Assembly (NCBI GenBank): GCA_963682175.1 | Contig: OY821781.1 | Span: 40,251,254 to 40,315,253 of the forward strand | DNA length: 64,000 nt | DNA from: Triglochin maritima | Taxonomy: Eukaryota > Streptophyta > Magnoliopsida > Alismatales > Juncaginaceae | Reading direction: 5' to 3' | Shown here: positions 22,710 to 33,577 of the stretch, piece by piece | Layout: each line of letters starts with the position of its first letter | How positions within the stretch are numbered: position 1 is the first letter of the stretch | Program-made: the position numbers and the translations under genes | Notes under the pieces: model-generated | What the model was told of the DNA's origin: nothing | The model's input: the letters and a program-made list of their open reading frames with translations, nothing else | Database searches by the model: none

Positions 22710-24938
22710 GTATACTAAATATTAAGCTCAGATGGTGGTGGTGCTGAAGGATGGGTGTTGCAATGACCCCGTTTATTGATTAAATGAAAGAAAGCAAAGG
22801 TATCGACTTTTATTTTTATAATTTCATAAATTGTTGATATATAGAATCATGTAAATATATTGTAATAATATAGTCTTTTAATTTCATAAGGTCAAAGGTC
22901 CAACATCCAAGCAATATGAAAATGAAATTGTAATTGACGAAAGACAATTTCCTCCGAATTGTCAAATGTTATACAATTTCATACGACATGAGAAAGAAGA
23001 GTCTACAATTGAAAGTGTTATGAATAAAGAAATCGTAGGTTCCATGACCAACGATGGCATCGAACCCAAGTTGTACGTCGGAATAGATGATGTCATGCAA
23101 TTTTTGAGGATGGAAAAATTATGTATAACAATAATCCAAGTTCATTTAAAGTAAGTCTTTTTGTCTTTTTATATATTTGATTACGAATTATTTTAATAAT
23201 ACTCATGATGTATTAATTTTTCGAATAGGGTTCTCTACGACTTTCCTTTTGGGGGAAATTTTGGTTATCTATGTCCCACAATATTCATGTATCCCGACAA
23301 TTTAAGCAATGACACTAGAGCCCAAAAGATTGCTACTATTATGTGTGATTGTGAGAAGAAGATTTATGTAGCACCATATTGGGAGGCGTAAATATTTCAT
23401 TATATTTTATATTACTTGTTATATTCGTATTAAATGATTAATAAAGTTAGGTAACATGATTTATTTTCAGGGATCATTGGATGTTGGCTGTTTTAGTTCC
23501 CAAGACAAAATTGTGCATATTGGTTTGATCATTTAGCATCAGATAAACCGAGGAAAGCATTGAAGAATATTCTTCAACGTCGGAGACTCAAGTCTCACGT
23601 GGTGTCATGTTCCCTTTTGATGTCTTTTGACAAATGAAGATGGGAACTTATGTTTGTACATAGTTATATATTTCAAAAATAAATAAATAAATAAATAAAT
23701 AAAAGACTTCTTCAGTGAGCATTGTTTGTGTGGGCTCCAACCCTTAAGTATTTGAGCCTCATTTGTTTCCCGTATTTAACTCCCTTCTTTAGCATCTCAC
23801 AGGTTTTTGAGGGAATTCGGGTTTTGTCCATCAACATAGCCATGAACTTTCCTTTGTACTTCACGTTGGTGAGATCTTTTCCTTTTTCATGCATAAATCC
23901 ATGTAGTATCTTGCTCACATTCATTGAGGACAACGCATGATTTAGGTGTGGGGGGTATTTATCTATCTATCTGTTTTATTTTTCTGTTCTTTAAAAAAAA
24001 AGTCAATGTTCCATGACATAGCGTAAGATTGAACCGCCAAAACCCGAGTACAAATTGCATTGAGTTTTTTGTTCCTTATTATATAGTTCTGCTTGTAGAA
24101 ACTATGACATAAATCTAAGTTCCAAAGAAATAACCCATTACCCTTTAAGACATGTATGCACTTAAATTGGATGAATCAAATCTTTGAAGTTGTTGATAAA
24201 AAGCAGAGGTTGAGGAAAATATACCGGGAAGTGTGGACTTCTAATAGCAATTAAGCCTTGAGGAAAATAAAAGTGGAAATAAAAAGTGAGGAAAGCACAT
24301 CTTGCAAAATGATTACAAAAGCCCAAGCCTTCAAGTCACTGGTCCGTAGGGGTATCTTAAAACCCGGTAACTTGAGTCTGCCAGCTCGGGATTATCGACC
24401 AAACTCGCTACACGAATGCAAAAAGGGTAAAAGTGTCAGAAAAAGCAAATGTGTTGAATCACGGAAAAAGAAAAGAAAAAATACTTTAAGATACTCAAGG
24501 CCCAAAGCTAAAAGAATGATCCATGTCATGGTTGATCCAAATGATACTTCACCACCAGAGGAGGCGTGCAAAATAATTTAAGTAATAACATGTGTAGAAG
24601 GGTTAGTGGTGTGAATATTGGAGGAATAAAGACCAAGTCAAAAAAATTATGAGTTAGACTTGTATAATGAGCATACAAGAATTCTAAGTGAGATGTATAA
24701 TGTTGAGGTGGAGATATTGCTATTAATGGAATGTTGAATTAAGACTTTGTGGGTGTGTCAACTGAAAACCCTCAAGAGACAAAACTCGTCCTCTAAGGAA
24801 ACTTGGTGGTTTAAAGGCTTGTTGCACATGCTAAGTGCAACCGTGATTCCTACGAAAGTGAGTTAGGATTTCCCTGTTTTCAGTTTCTCTTATATTCTGT
24901 TTTGCTAGGGACTAGTAAAATCTAGGTGTGGGGGTATT

Positions 24939-26163
24939 TGATGCATTACATACATTGCATCATATGTCTTTCATTTAGATTAATTTTATATCAATAAATG
25001 CTACTAAGATATGTGTTTAGTCTTATTTAAAGAATACAGGGACCCGAATGCAAATTACCCATATCTCGAGCATAAATGCGTGCAAGAGACTCATTCCTGT
25101 CATAAAGACCAAGTTCAAGATTATCGGGTTTCAAATGAAAATGCATCCAAGCATAAAAGCATTCAAGACCTAATTACAAAAAGGACAAGGACTTAAGCAC
25201 AAAAGTAGACAAGGACTTAATTGCAAAAAGCCAAGGACCTAATTGCAAATTATGAGTAGCTTTTATTATTATGAAGAAAATCTAAAGAAAAATCAATGTG
25301 GATCTCCAAATATATAAAGAAATAAAGTCGGAGCTCAAAAGAAAGGAAAGAATCAATCCAGACGTGGAAAGGATATTGAAATCATACCATAAACACACAG
25401 GAAAAATCTGGATTAAATCGGAGCTAAAAAGGTGGTGCATCCGCCGCACCTTATGAACAAAATGCGGCGAATCCGCCGCAAAAAAGTACATCCATGCTCT
25501 AAAATTTTTACCGGTTGCGTGTTGACGCGTGTACTTTCCTATTTTACACCTAAGTCCCTTGTATCGGCTATAAATAGCCCTGAAACGATGTTGTAGAGGA
25601 TCTTCTTAAATTTTAACCTTAGTTTTAAATTCTTAGTCTTAGTTTTGTATTTTTCTTTTTAGCAATAAAATTCTGTTGGTTTATTTTGTGTTTTTACTTT
25701 TCTTTCTTGGTTCCTCTAGGACCCCTTCTCCCTCCCTCCATCTATGAGTTTCTAACTCTTTCCAAAGGGTGGAGGTGACGGATTTAGGGTGAAGAGAAGA
25801 AGAATAAAAGTTATTATTTTAATTTCATGTTAGTATATTTTGATTACTTGAGTTTATGTTAAATCATTTATCATGTAATGCTTTATATCTAATATGATTT
25901 ATTATAAGTTTCTAAATTCTCTAATCTAAACCTCCACCCAACGGAATTCACCATCTTTGTTCTTGTTTTAGTTTTATTTGTTCATGTTTCGTGCTTTAGA
26001 AAATTAAAAACCAAAAATCTCAAAACCAAACTTATTTCTCTTTGTTTCTTTCCTTAATCGAAAATCACACAAATAACAATATCTCTCCCTCCTTGTGTTC
26101 GACCCGTACTTGCCACGTCTTCATTGACGCCGTGCACTTGCGGTATAAATTTAATTCTCATCA
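24939..26163 (+). repeat. 3' LTR of the truncated Ty3 element
   Basis: Starts TGATGCATTACATACA after a purine-rich tract (24925-24938, AGGTGTGGGGGTAT) and ends AATTCTCATCA. TATAAATA is at 25569-25576. It is a close relative of the solo LTR at 21509-22709. Confidence 0.88.
25569..25576 (+). promoter_or_regulatory. TATA box in the 3' LTR
   Basis: TATAAATA in the same context as in the solo LTR at 22137. Confidence 0.6.
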
Positions 26164-26842
26164 GGTGGCACTCAAAAACAACTAATTTCATTTTATATCA
26201 TCACTACACCAATATTTATCCTAATGTCATTATGTTAAATCGTTCTTTATACTAATGCAGTTTTGAAAGTGGGTCACATGCCACAATCTGGTACGGACCT
26301 TAATTTTGACATGAACCAGACCAAAATGGACCAATCAAGATCGGACCGGTGGATTCATGTCCGGTCTTTGGTCCATGGAAATGCTTGATTCTGGGTTTCC
26401 AGGCAGGTATGGGCAAAACACAGAATATTTCGGACAGTGCCCCATTTTTTAAAATAAAAAATCTTTGGTGAAACGGGGTCCAAATTTCGTTTTGTTTATT
26501 TCATGGGTTTTCTTACTTCTCACCCATGAATTTTTTTTAAAAACCAGGTCACTAGCCCGACCGAAATATTCCAGGTTTTACCCGAACCGAACCAGAAACC
26601 CAAAATCAAGCATATCCATATATCGGAGATCGGACCTGAATCCACCGGTATTCGGATCCATTTTGGTATGATTAAGGTCCGAAGTCAGGTCCAAACCAGA
26701 TTGTGCACACCCCTAGCTGGGTTGACGTGGGATTCACTGTTACAATGACATTAGTATAAATAACGATTTAACATAATGACATTAAGATAAATATTGGTGT
26801 AGTGATGATATAAAATGGAATTAGTTGTTTTGGAGTGGTACC
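26164..26842. mobile_element. Long-TIR non-autonomous DNA element (MITE-like)
   Basis: The left arm 26164-26261 (starting GGTGGCACTCAAAAACAAC) is an imperfect inverted copy of 26749-26842 (reverse complement starting GGTACCACTCCAAAACAAC). Both contain ACACCAATATTTATC and ATTATGTTAAATCGTT. The roughly 490-bp spacer has a second, nested pair of weak inverted ends (CACAATCTGG... / ...CCAGATTGTGCACACCCCTA), which resemble hAT termini. No coding capacity. Confidence 0.7.
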
Positions 26843-27035
26843 CAAGCAAAAACTCCTTTAAAATAATGGCATTATGATAAATATTGGTGTAGTAATGACA
26901 TAAAATAGAATTAGTTGTTTTAGAGTGGTATCCAAGCAAAACCTCTTTTAACATACTGGCATTAGGATAAATATTGGTGTAGTGATGACATAAAGTAAAA
27001 TATATTGTTTTTGTATGGCATCCAAGCAAAAAACC
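26750..27035. repeat. Three tandem copies of the MITE arm
   Basis: The right arm of the element (ending AGTGGTACCCAAGCAAAA) is followed by two more copies of about 92 bp, each containing GATAAATATTGGTGTAGT and ending (G/A)TGGTATCCAAGCAAAA or similar. The minus-strand frame across it (26751-27029) shows a matching triple peptide repeat and is not a gene. Confidence 0.8.
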
Positions 27036-27044
27036 CTTAATGTT

Positions 27045-27245
27045 TTCCTACCCAACCACGTCGGTGGTTTTATTAATCCGACTTGGAAGGGGGATGGATG
27101 AAAAAAAATCTTTATTATTTTTTCCTACCCAACCATATCGGTTGTTTTATTAATCCGACATGGAAGGGCATGGATTTCTTATTTCTTTATTATTTTTTCC
27201 TACCCAACCACGTTGGTTATTTTACTAAGCCGACGTGGAAGGGTT
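27045..27245. repeat. Internal block of CACTA-A subterminal repeats
   Basis: Three units of CCTACCCAACCACGTCGG-type sequence paired with CCGACNTGGAAGGG about 25 bp later. It is followed by a leader-like stretch (27260-27730) with a plausible TTTTTGCAG acceptor at 27672-27680. It looks like the 5' end of a TNP2-bearing CACTA copy. Confidence 0.75.
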
Positions 27246-27911
27246 TTCGTAACATGAAAACTCCCAAATTAAATTTCAACAAAAAACACAAAACCTTTTC
27301 CGTCCGACCCCTTAACCTCAACTGCATTAGCCTCACAACGGCCCTCCCCATAACCCATTTCCAATCACCCCAGCATGACTTAGCCTCGCCACCACCATAG
27401 CCAAACCCGTCTCCAAACCCTCGCACGTCTGCATCCCAGGACGCCCCAGACAAACACTTAACCCCAAAACCCTTCTCAGAACCCTCGCACACCAACAGCC
27501 CAGGATGCCCTAGCTTTGCCATGCTGAGAACCTCACAGCCCAGCACGAACAAAAAGGTTTTGTGTAGGATTATTTTCTTAAGTATTGTCATTCTTTTAAG
27601 ATTAGTTCTATTTTCATTTGTTTTCTTGAAAAAAAAGTATGTTGTTAATAAGTATTATTTGTATTGTTATTTTTGCAGTGGTCTTTGACATTGGATCAAG
27701 AGGGTTCTTCAAATCCAACCTAAGAAAGAGAAATTCCTGAGGTTTATCTCTCCCAATGTATTAATGTTCTACGTGTTTCAATATATTAATGCTTTTATAT
27801 TCTTTTTTAAACATTGTCAGAAGTCCAACTTGGAATTGTTTTAGGTATATTTTAACCACTGGACTTTTATCATATATTCAATAAATAAATCATTAATAAC
27901 ATGTATGTCGG

Positions 27912-29308
27912 TGATTGACATCATATCATGCATACATTTGTGTCTTATATCTGTTATCTTTCACCTAAACAATGTTGCGTAACGAGATTAATGTTTAAGT
28001 TTCAGGAATAAGCATGTTTGAGGAGAAGAGGCACTAAAAGGACTCAAAAGCAAGAAAAAGGACTGAGTTGCAAGACTTGGGGACTGATATGCAAGAGGGA
28101 AGGACCCGGATGTAAGCCCAAAGGACCAATGAGAAAATCAAGAAACTCCACACCATCATGAGGAGTATTTTGGCAATTCGATTCGGTCCTGAGCTCCAAC
28201 AACCTACTTGGATACATCACACATGAAGACATGAACCCAGACAACCACACTCCAAAACCAGGCCGGATCTAGACAATATAGACCGCAAATTGGCGGTCCA
28301 AGACCTCTGATTGGCGGTCGGTTTTGGTCTGGGTCCGCTAAGACTTTGGCGGGTCATGTATTCGGGTGTATGTAGTCTATTTTTGGTATACGTTTAGTCC
28401 CATACCGGGGGATTGTCCCGGATTACCTTTTTCTATGGCTATAAATAGAACTCTTCATCCTCCTTTGTATCCATCTCCTCTCTTGGTGGTCATCCTCTCT
28501 AGTGGGAGTAAAGTCTTGGAGCAAAACTCTAGTAGAGAGAGACTACTTGTAATTAAGTAAGTAATAAAAGATGTTTTGTTAGTTTTATATTGTCTCATTC
28601 AATTCTTGCATGTTTAGTTTAATTTCGTTTTCTTTTCCTTTCTTAATGATTAGTGAGTAGTTCCATCCCTATATGTGGTGAAGGTAATGTAGATTGTGTG
28701 ATAGTGATGGGTTCTTTTATTTGTCATTTCATATGCTTAAACTTGTATTAGATGGGATAATGTCCACACTAGGTACTTATCTCATGCTAGTTTTAGAATT
28801 TATCTTATTGCTTGTTATGATTTGATGGGAATGGTTTGTTTGTATGGATCCATGTTTGGTGCATATTTACATGAATGATTTAGGTTGTATGTAGGATTGA
28901 TTGATGTTTTAATGGACACACTAGGTACTTATTGCATGCTTGAGAATCTAAAATCAACCTCAACTTTATGTGAGATATACATGTTCATGGTTTGCCATGT
29001 AGTATTGTGTATCCTACACTTAGATTCTACACTAGCTTCTACTTGTATGCCACACAAACTACACTTGTTTCTAATTGAAAAGAAGACTCACTCACACACA
29101 CATACATACACACCTCCACTCCATGGGGTTTTAGTTTTATTGATTGTTCACTTTTAGTTTAGTGTAGTGTAATCACAACTTATTTCCCCTTTTTCCCACT
29201 TGCCTTCGAACAAACCAGAGTCGACACACCTCCCTGTGGATCGACCCGTATTTGTCACCGCTTCAACGTGGTCGTGCACTTGTGGTTATTTTATAACTGA
29301 TTCAATCA
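27912..29308 (+). repeat. LTR (Ty3, unrelated family) next to the truncated TNP2 gene
   Basis: Begins TGATTGACATCATATC and ends AACTGATTCAATCA, so the terminal TGATTG / CAATCA are inverted. TATAAATA is at 28440-28447. The flanks GTCGG and GTTGT do not form a clean duplication, and TNP2 sequence resumes only in mid-domain on the right. A recombination that removed the N-terminal half of TNP2 is likely. Confidence 0.75.
28440..28447 (+). promoter_or_regulatory. TATA box in the LTR at 27912-29308
   Basis: TATAAATA in GGCTATAAATAGAAC, about 530 bp into the LTR. Confidence 0.6.
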
Positions 29309-29317
29309 GTTGTCTTT

Positions 29318-31439
29318 AATGATTTCTGGTCCAAAACAACAGGACAATGACATAAATGTGTATTTGGCTCCCCTCATTGATGACTTAAAATATTTATGGA
29401 ATGAAGGTGAGCAAGTATGGGATACTCATCGTCAACAGGCATTTACAATGCGTGCAATGATATTTTGCACAATTAATGACTTCCCTGCATATGGAAATAT
29501 GTCTGGCTATTCTGTGATAGGGCACAAAGCGTGTCCTATTTGTGAAGAAAATATGTGTTCTTTGCAGCTTGTGCATGGCAGCAAGATAATGTATCTTGGT
29601 CATCGTAATTTTTTTCCTATGAGTCATCTGTACCGTAAAATGAAAAGGGCATTTAATGGAAAGCAAGAATTTGAAAAACCCCCTACAGAAATCAGTGTAA
29701 GACAAGTTCTTGAGCGAGTGAAGAACATCCAATGCGAATTCGGCAAACCTTACAAACGCAGTAATTATAAGTGCAGTTGGAAGAAGAAATTCATTTTTAA
29801 CCTTCATTGGGAGACCTTAGAAGTCAGACACTGTATTAATGTGATGCATGTCGGAAAAAATGTTTGTGACAGTTTGTTAGGAACTCTTCTGAACATACCA
29901 GGTAAGACTAAAGATGGATATAATGTCAGACTTGATCTACTTGAACTTGGTATTCAAGCAAAACTAGCACCAGCGAATAAGGGTGCTCGTAAGTATTTAC
30001 CACCAGCTTGTTACACTTTGTCCCGAAAGGAGAAATTAGTTTTGTGTCAGTGTCTACATTGTGTCCAAGTGCTGCAGGCGTATTCTTCAAATATTAGTAA
30101 TCTTGTTTCAATCAAAGATTTTAAACTACTTGGTTTGAAGTCTCATAATTGTCATGTGTTGATGCAATAGTTGTTACATGTTGCTATTAGATCGATATTG
30201 CTGAAACATGTTAGACATGCTATTATCAAATTTTGTTTGTTCTTCAACAAGATTTGCAGCAAAGTAATTGATCCAAAGTATTTGGATAAGTTACAAAATG
30301 AAGTGGTTGTTATGATATGTCAGTTGGAGATGTACTTTACCCTGTCTTTTTTTGACATTATGGTTCATTTGGTGGTTCATCTGGTTAGACAAGTTAAGCT
30401 ACTTGGTCTGGTATTTTTGAGGTGGATGTATCATTTCGAGCGTTACATGGGTGAGTTGAAAGATTATTGTAACAATCGACAAAGACCAAATGCGAACATT
30501 GTGGAAGGTTACATATCTGAAGAGGTAATTGAGTCTTTTTAATGAGTACTTGACTCATACAAAGAGTGTCGGACCTCCTAACAACCTACATGAAGATAGG
30601 ATTGGAGGGAAATATACGCGTGGTACGAAGATGATCAATCCAAAATGTAAGGATCTCTTGAAAGTGTATTTATATGTGTTATGCAATTCTGATGAAGTCT
30701 AACCTTATTTGGATGAGCACATGACCAAAGTAAAGGAAAAACATCCTATGTGGACTTATCAACAAGTAATTAATTCTCACAATAATACTTTCATTGATTA
30801 GTTCAGGAAAATTGTGTACAACCATGATGTTTCTGAAAATTTGAAGTGGTTAGCATACATACCTAATCCTATAGTGACATCTTATAATGGCTATGATATC
30901 AATGACTTTTCTTTCTATACCAAAATGAAGGACGACAAAAACACAATGCAGAATAGTGGGGTCACTTTGGTAGCTAAATCACTGCACATTTTAGTTCGAA
31001 AGATAGAAATCTCATATATGCCAATACGTCTTATTATGGTCAAATTAAAGAAATATGGGAGCTGAATTTTACTAAATTCAATGTTGTTGTATTTAAATGC
31101 AAGTGGGTGGAAAATAATAACAGTCTTCAAGTCAATGAGTTGAGGTTTACTTTGGTGAACCTTAAAAAAGAAGGTTTTATGGAAGATCTTTTCATTCTAG
31201 CATCTCAAGTAAAACATATTTTCTATGTAACAAACTCGTGTGCTAATGATTGGTCAGTAGTTTTAGAAGGAAAACAACAAATAGTTTCTCAAGAAGATGT
31301 TAATGAGATTGGAGAAATTCCCCCATTTGCACAAGTACTTGAACTTAAATCGCTCGATGACGACAAAACGTTTGACAACTTACTTCTCCGAGATGATCAT
31401 CACGAAGGAATATGGATCGAGGATCCTATGGGAAAATAA
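29318..31439 (+). pseudogene. TNP2 transposase of CACTA-A (C-terminal two thirds), with DUF4218 and DUF4216 regions
   Basis: The TNP2 family core is present from SLMISGPKQ through HKACPICEEN, then RHCINVMHVGKNVCDSLLG and LNIPGKTKDG. An in-frame TAG at 30168-30170 follows. The DUF4218 part reads RSILLKHVRHAIIKFCLFFN and FLRWMYHFERYM to 30540, where the frame ends. The DUF4216 part follows, with FKCKWVENNN and FTLVNLKKEGF (31090-31170), after another shift, ending at 31439. The N-terminal transposase-associated domain and the DGxNPF segment are missing beyond the LTR at 27912-29308. TNP2 catalyses CACTA excision; this copy cannot. Confidence 0.88.
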
Positions 31440-31714
31440 TGAAAATGTCGAAAATAATGGTTCAATTTCAAGTGAAGTTACTGTTGCATATTCATATTGA
31501 CTTTAAGCTTCAATTACTAGTAATAGTTTCTTGTTTGCATGTTTTAGTATTAATAGTTGCATTTGTATGTTACATATGAGCAGGATATGAATATGAATGT
31601 TATTTGATAGATATGAATTGTGATTCTTTGTTGTGAATGTTGCTGGACAGAATAATTGCAAGGTTTGAATCAATACAAGCATCAAATAAATAAAAAACAA
31701 ATATGATAAAAATC

Positions 31715-32239
31715 AAAATACCCTACAACGTCGGCTTTTCTACACAACCGACGTGGTAGGTTTTTTTTAAATAATTAGAACACTACCACATCAGTTTTAT
31801 TGCTTGTCTGACGTTATAAAGCAGTTGTATCACGTCGATGTACAATTAATCTGACGTGGCAGTGTTCGAATTATTTTAAAAAAATTAGAAATGTACCCTA
31901 CCACGTTGGTTTTGTTAACTGACGTTGTAGGGTGTGAATTTTTTATTTATAAAAATGATAGGTCTATAACGATGTGATAGGGAACACTATAACCTTGGTT
32001 GATATACCGACGTGTTAGGGTGTGAATTATTTTGGAAACAATAACTAATGAGAGATCTACCACATCGGTCTTTTGTGGGTTTAAACCGACGTGATAGCGC
32101 ACTCTATCACGTCGGATATGTGACCAACGTGGTAGGGCCCCCTGTAACGTCCCCTACTTACCACGTCGGTTAGGGAGGACGGTCAACCCGACATTATATT
32201 CCCTTAATATCTGACGTTATAGGTTTTTTTACAACAGTG
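31715..32239. repeat. Right subterminal repeats and end of CACTA-A
   Basis: Many CCACGTCGG / CCGACGTGG variants alternate in orientation up to the terminal TTACAACAGTG. The 3-bp target copy AAT follows at 32240-32242. Confidence 0.82.
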
Positions 32240-33577
32240 AATTAAGGAGGGAACAAACATTATATCTTGATGCTGACACACAACCAACAAATCAGTACCT
32301 ATATATTCTTCACTTGTATTAATAATAAAGACATATAACTACTAATAATATTTGTAGTTATATGTCTTTATTATTAATAAAGCAGTACCTACAATATTAG
32401 GTCGGATACTTGCTTATATATTACTATCCGACCTAGCAATTGTAGACAATAAGTGAAGTAGTATTGTATGGCTACAACTCAACCACATAAAACTTGCTCC
32501 ACGTACGTCTCTGTTCCATAGTGCACCACTCTATCGACGTCAAACCTACTTTGGTTTCTGTGTAATCTCTCTCATCGATTGGCACATTGTCATCTAGCTA
32601 TACTTTCGGATTGTAATCCTGATTTATGCGTTGGCATTCGTCAATTAGTTTTTTTCGTTCAAGAGAGAGAGAATTATACGTTGCCTACTTCTTCCAAAAT
32701 CAATGCAAACTAAAATAAACCAACATGCCATGTAATATTACTGAAAATGTATTTTTATTTTTTATGATTTTGGTTTATTTCTTCCTTGGGTAATCTGATG
32801 GAACTTTGTTTGGATATTAATAATGAACTTCATTAGAGTGGTTGTGCCTATCTAGCTAGTCCTTTCCATGAATTATGAAATACCATCATAAGTCATAGCT
32901 ATATATCTTTGAAATTTTGTTGACGTCCTAATTTTTTGCAACCAACAAGTCCCTGCGTGAATTGATTAAGAAGTTTAACCAACAATCAAATCCTAGCTAC
33001 TTTCTTCGACGAAGGTACGTCCACTTAAACTAGAAACTTCCGAGTGGGCACTCGTCCAGAATGGACACAGTTTCGATAACTTGTCCAGACTTAGTCCAGA
33101 CTCGTCTACAGTGGATACAGTTCTGGACACGTTTGTCCAAATTCTGTCCAAAATGAACAATTTGTTACAATTTGGTACAGACTTGTTCAGAATGTGAAAG
33201 GTCGTGTCCAGAATGTGAACAATTTTGCCTTTTTTTGGAAATCACAATTTGTTTGTAAAAAATAAATTATCCTCCTTCGTTAGGAAACATTCCACCCCCT
33301 AGCAAGTGTGCTAACGTGACTGCTCGCGTCCAAAAATCATTTTCCTTCAATGGAAGTGAAGATGTTGTATTTAAGAGGTCACCAACAACCTCAATGTTAT
33401 GATGGACAATCGTCATACTCAATAAATGTAAAACAAATAATCTCTGAACGATTCATTGATTGCAATTTCTAAGGGTCGGGATGGTGGTTTTGTTTGGTAT
33501 TTTGTACCTCGTACATATTTGTTTGCGGGTGATTTGCTTGGGTACACCTCAAAAGAGACACAATTGCCCAAATACCC
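32240..33577. other. Spacer with foldback hairpin and degenerate TGTCCAGA words
   Basis: A perfect 25-bp inverted repeat (32318-32342 and 32354-32378) with an 11-base loop sits beside a second inverted repeat (AGGTCGGATA 32399-32408 / TATCCGACCT 32425-32434), probably one MITE-like foldback within 32295-32470. 33045-33230 is a run of degenerate (T)GTCCAGA / CAGAATG words. No gene is seen. Confidence 0.7.

Larger units (their letters stand above)
18939..23600 (+). pseudogene. TNPA-Ulp1 (C48 peptidase) gene of CACTA-A, multi-exon, interrupted
   Basis: Exon remnants align in order with the better copy at 37395-40284: LGTLARTKVDIC (19117-19155), FQSTKALKKK (about 19300), SNLSPPSPIS-type sequence (19660), QGEFISDGRND (19870), and CELFVNDLDTRLVAYG (21360). 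The Ulp1 half follows at 22880-23540, with DHWMLAVLVPKTK at the catalytic His. Stops and frameshifts are frequent, and the Ulp1 catalytic Cys segment is missing. A hAT-like element occupies one intron (20288-21337) and a solo LTR one exon (21509-22709). TNPA binds subterminal repeats; Ulp1-type peptidases cleave SUMO conjugates. Not functional. Confidence 0.72.
23665..26163 (+). mobile_element. 5'-truncated Ty3 (Athila/Tat-like) element: 3' internal region plus 3' LTR
   Basis: The internal part (23665-24938) carries the phrase GATTTAGGTGTGGGGG twice (near 23940 and 24922), like the pre-LTR region of plant Athila/Tat elements. An (AATA)n run is at 23670-23700. The open frame 24258-24581 (107 codons, Lys/Arg-rich) and the minus frame 23712-23933 have no recognisable domain. 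No gag or pol remains and the 5' LTR is missing. The left boundary against the CACTA-A Ulp1 exon is approximate. Confidence 0.65.
17611..32239 (+). mobile_element. CACTA-A: composite En/Spm-type element with nested insertions
   Basis: Left end CACTGCTGGAAAA, right end TTTTTTACAACAGTG (reverse complement CACTGTTGTAAAA), flanked on both sides by AAT (17608-17610 and 32240-32242), the 3-bp duplication expected for CACTA. Subterminal repeats built on CCGACGTGG / CCACGTCGG lie at 17625-18030, 27045-27245 and 31715-32239. TNPA-Ulp1 and TNP2 pseudogenes are both on the plus strand, but TNPA precedes TNP2, the reverse of CACTA-B. The third repeat block at 27.1 kb looks like a second 5' end. It may therefore be two merged elements of one family rather than one 14.6-kb element. 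Confidence 0.72.

Noticed and set aside
24258..24581. Lys/Arg-rich 107-codon frame
   Set aside because: Lies in the non-coding 3' region of a truncated Ty3 element; not assigned as a gene without support.
21509..26163. One Ty3 element with LTRs 21509-22709 and 24939-26163
   Set aside because: The left LTR has its own perfect GTATA duplication, and its right flank continues the CACTA gene rather than a primer site, so it is a solo LTR and the right one belongs to another insertion.
27217..27591. 124-codon minus frame, repeated at 50163-50537
   Set aside because: Lies in the leader of a CACTA copy and shows no recognisable domain.
29394..29807. 137-codon minus frame
   Set aside because: Antisense shadow of the TNP2 core, which has clear family motifs on the plus strand.
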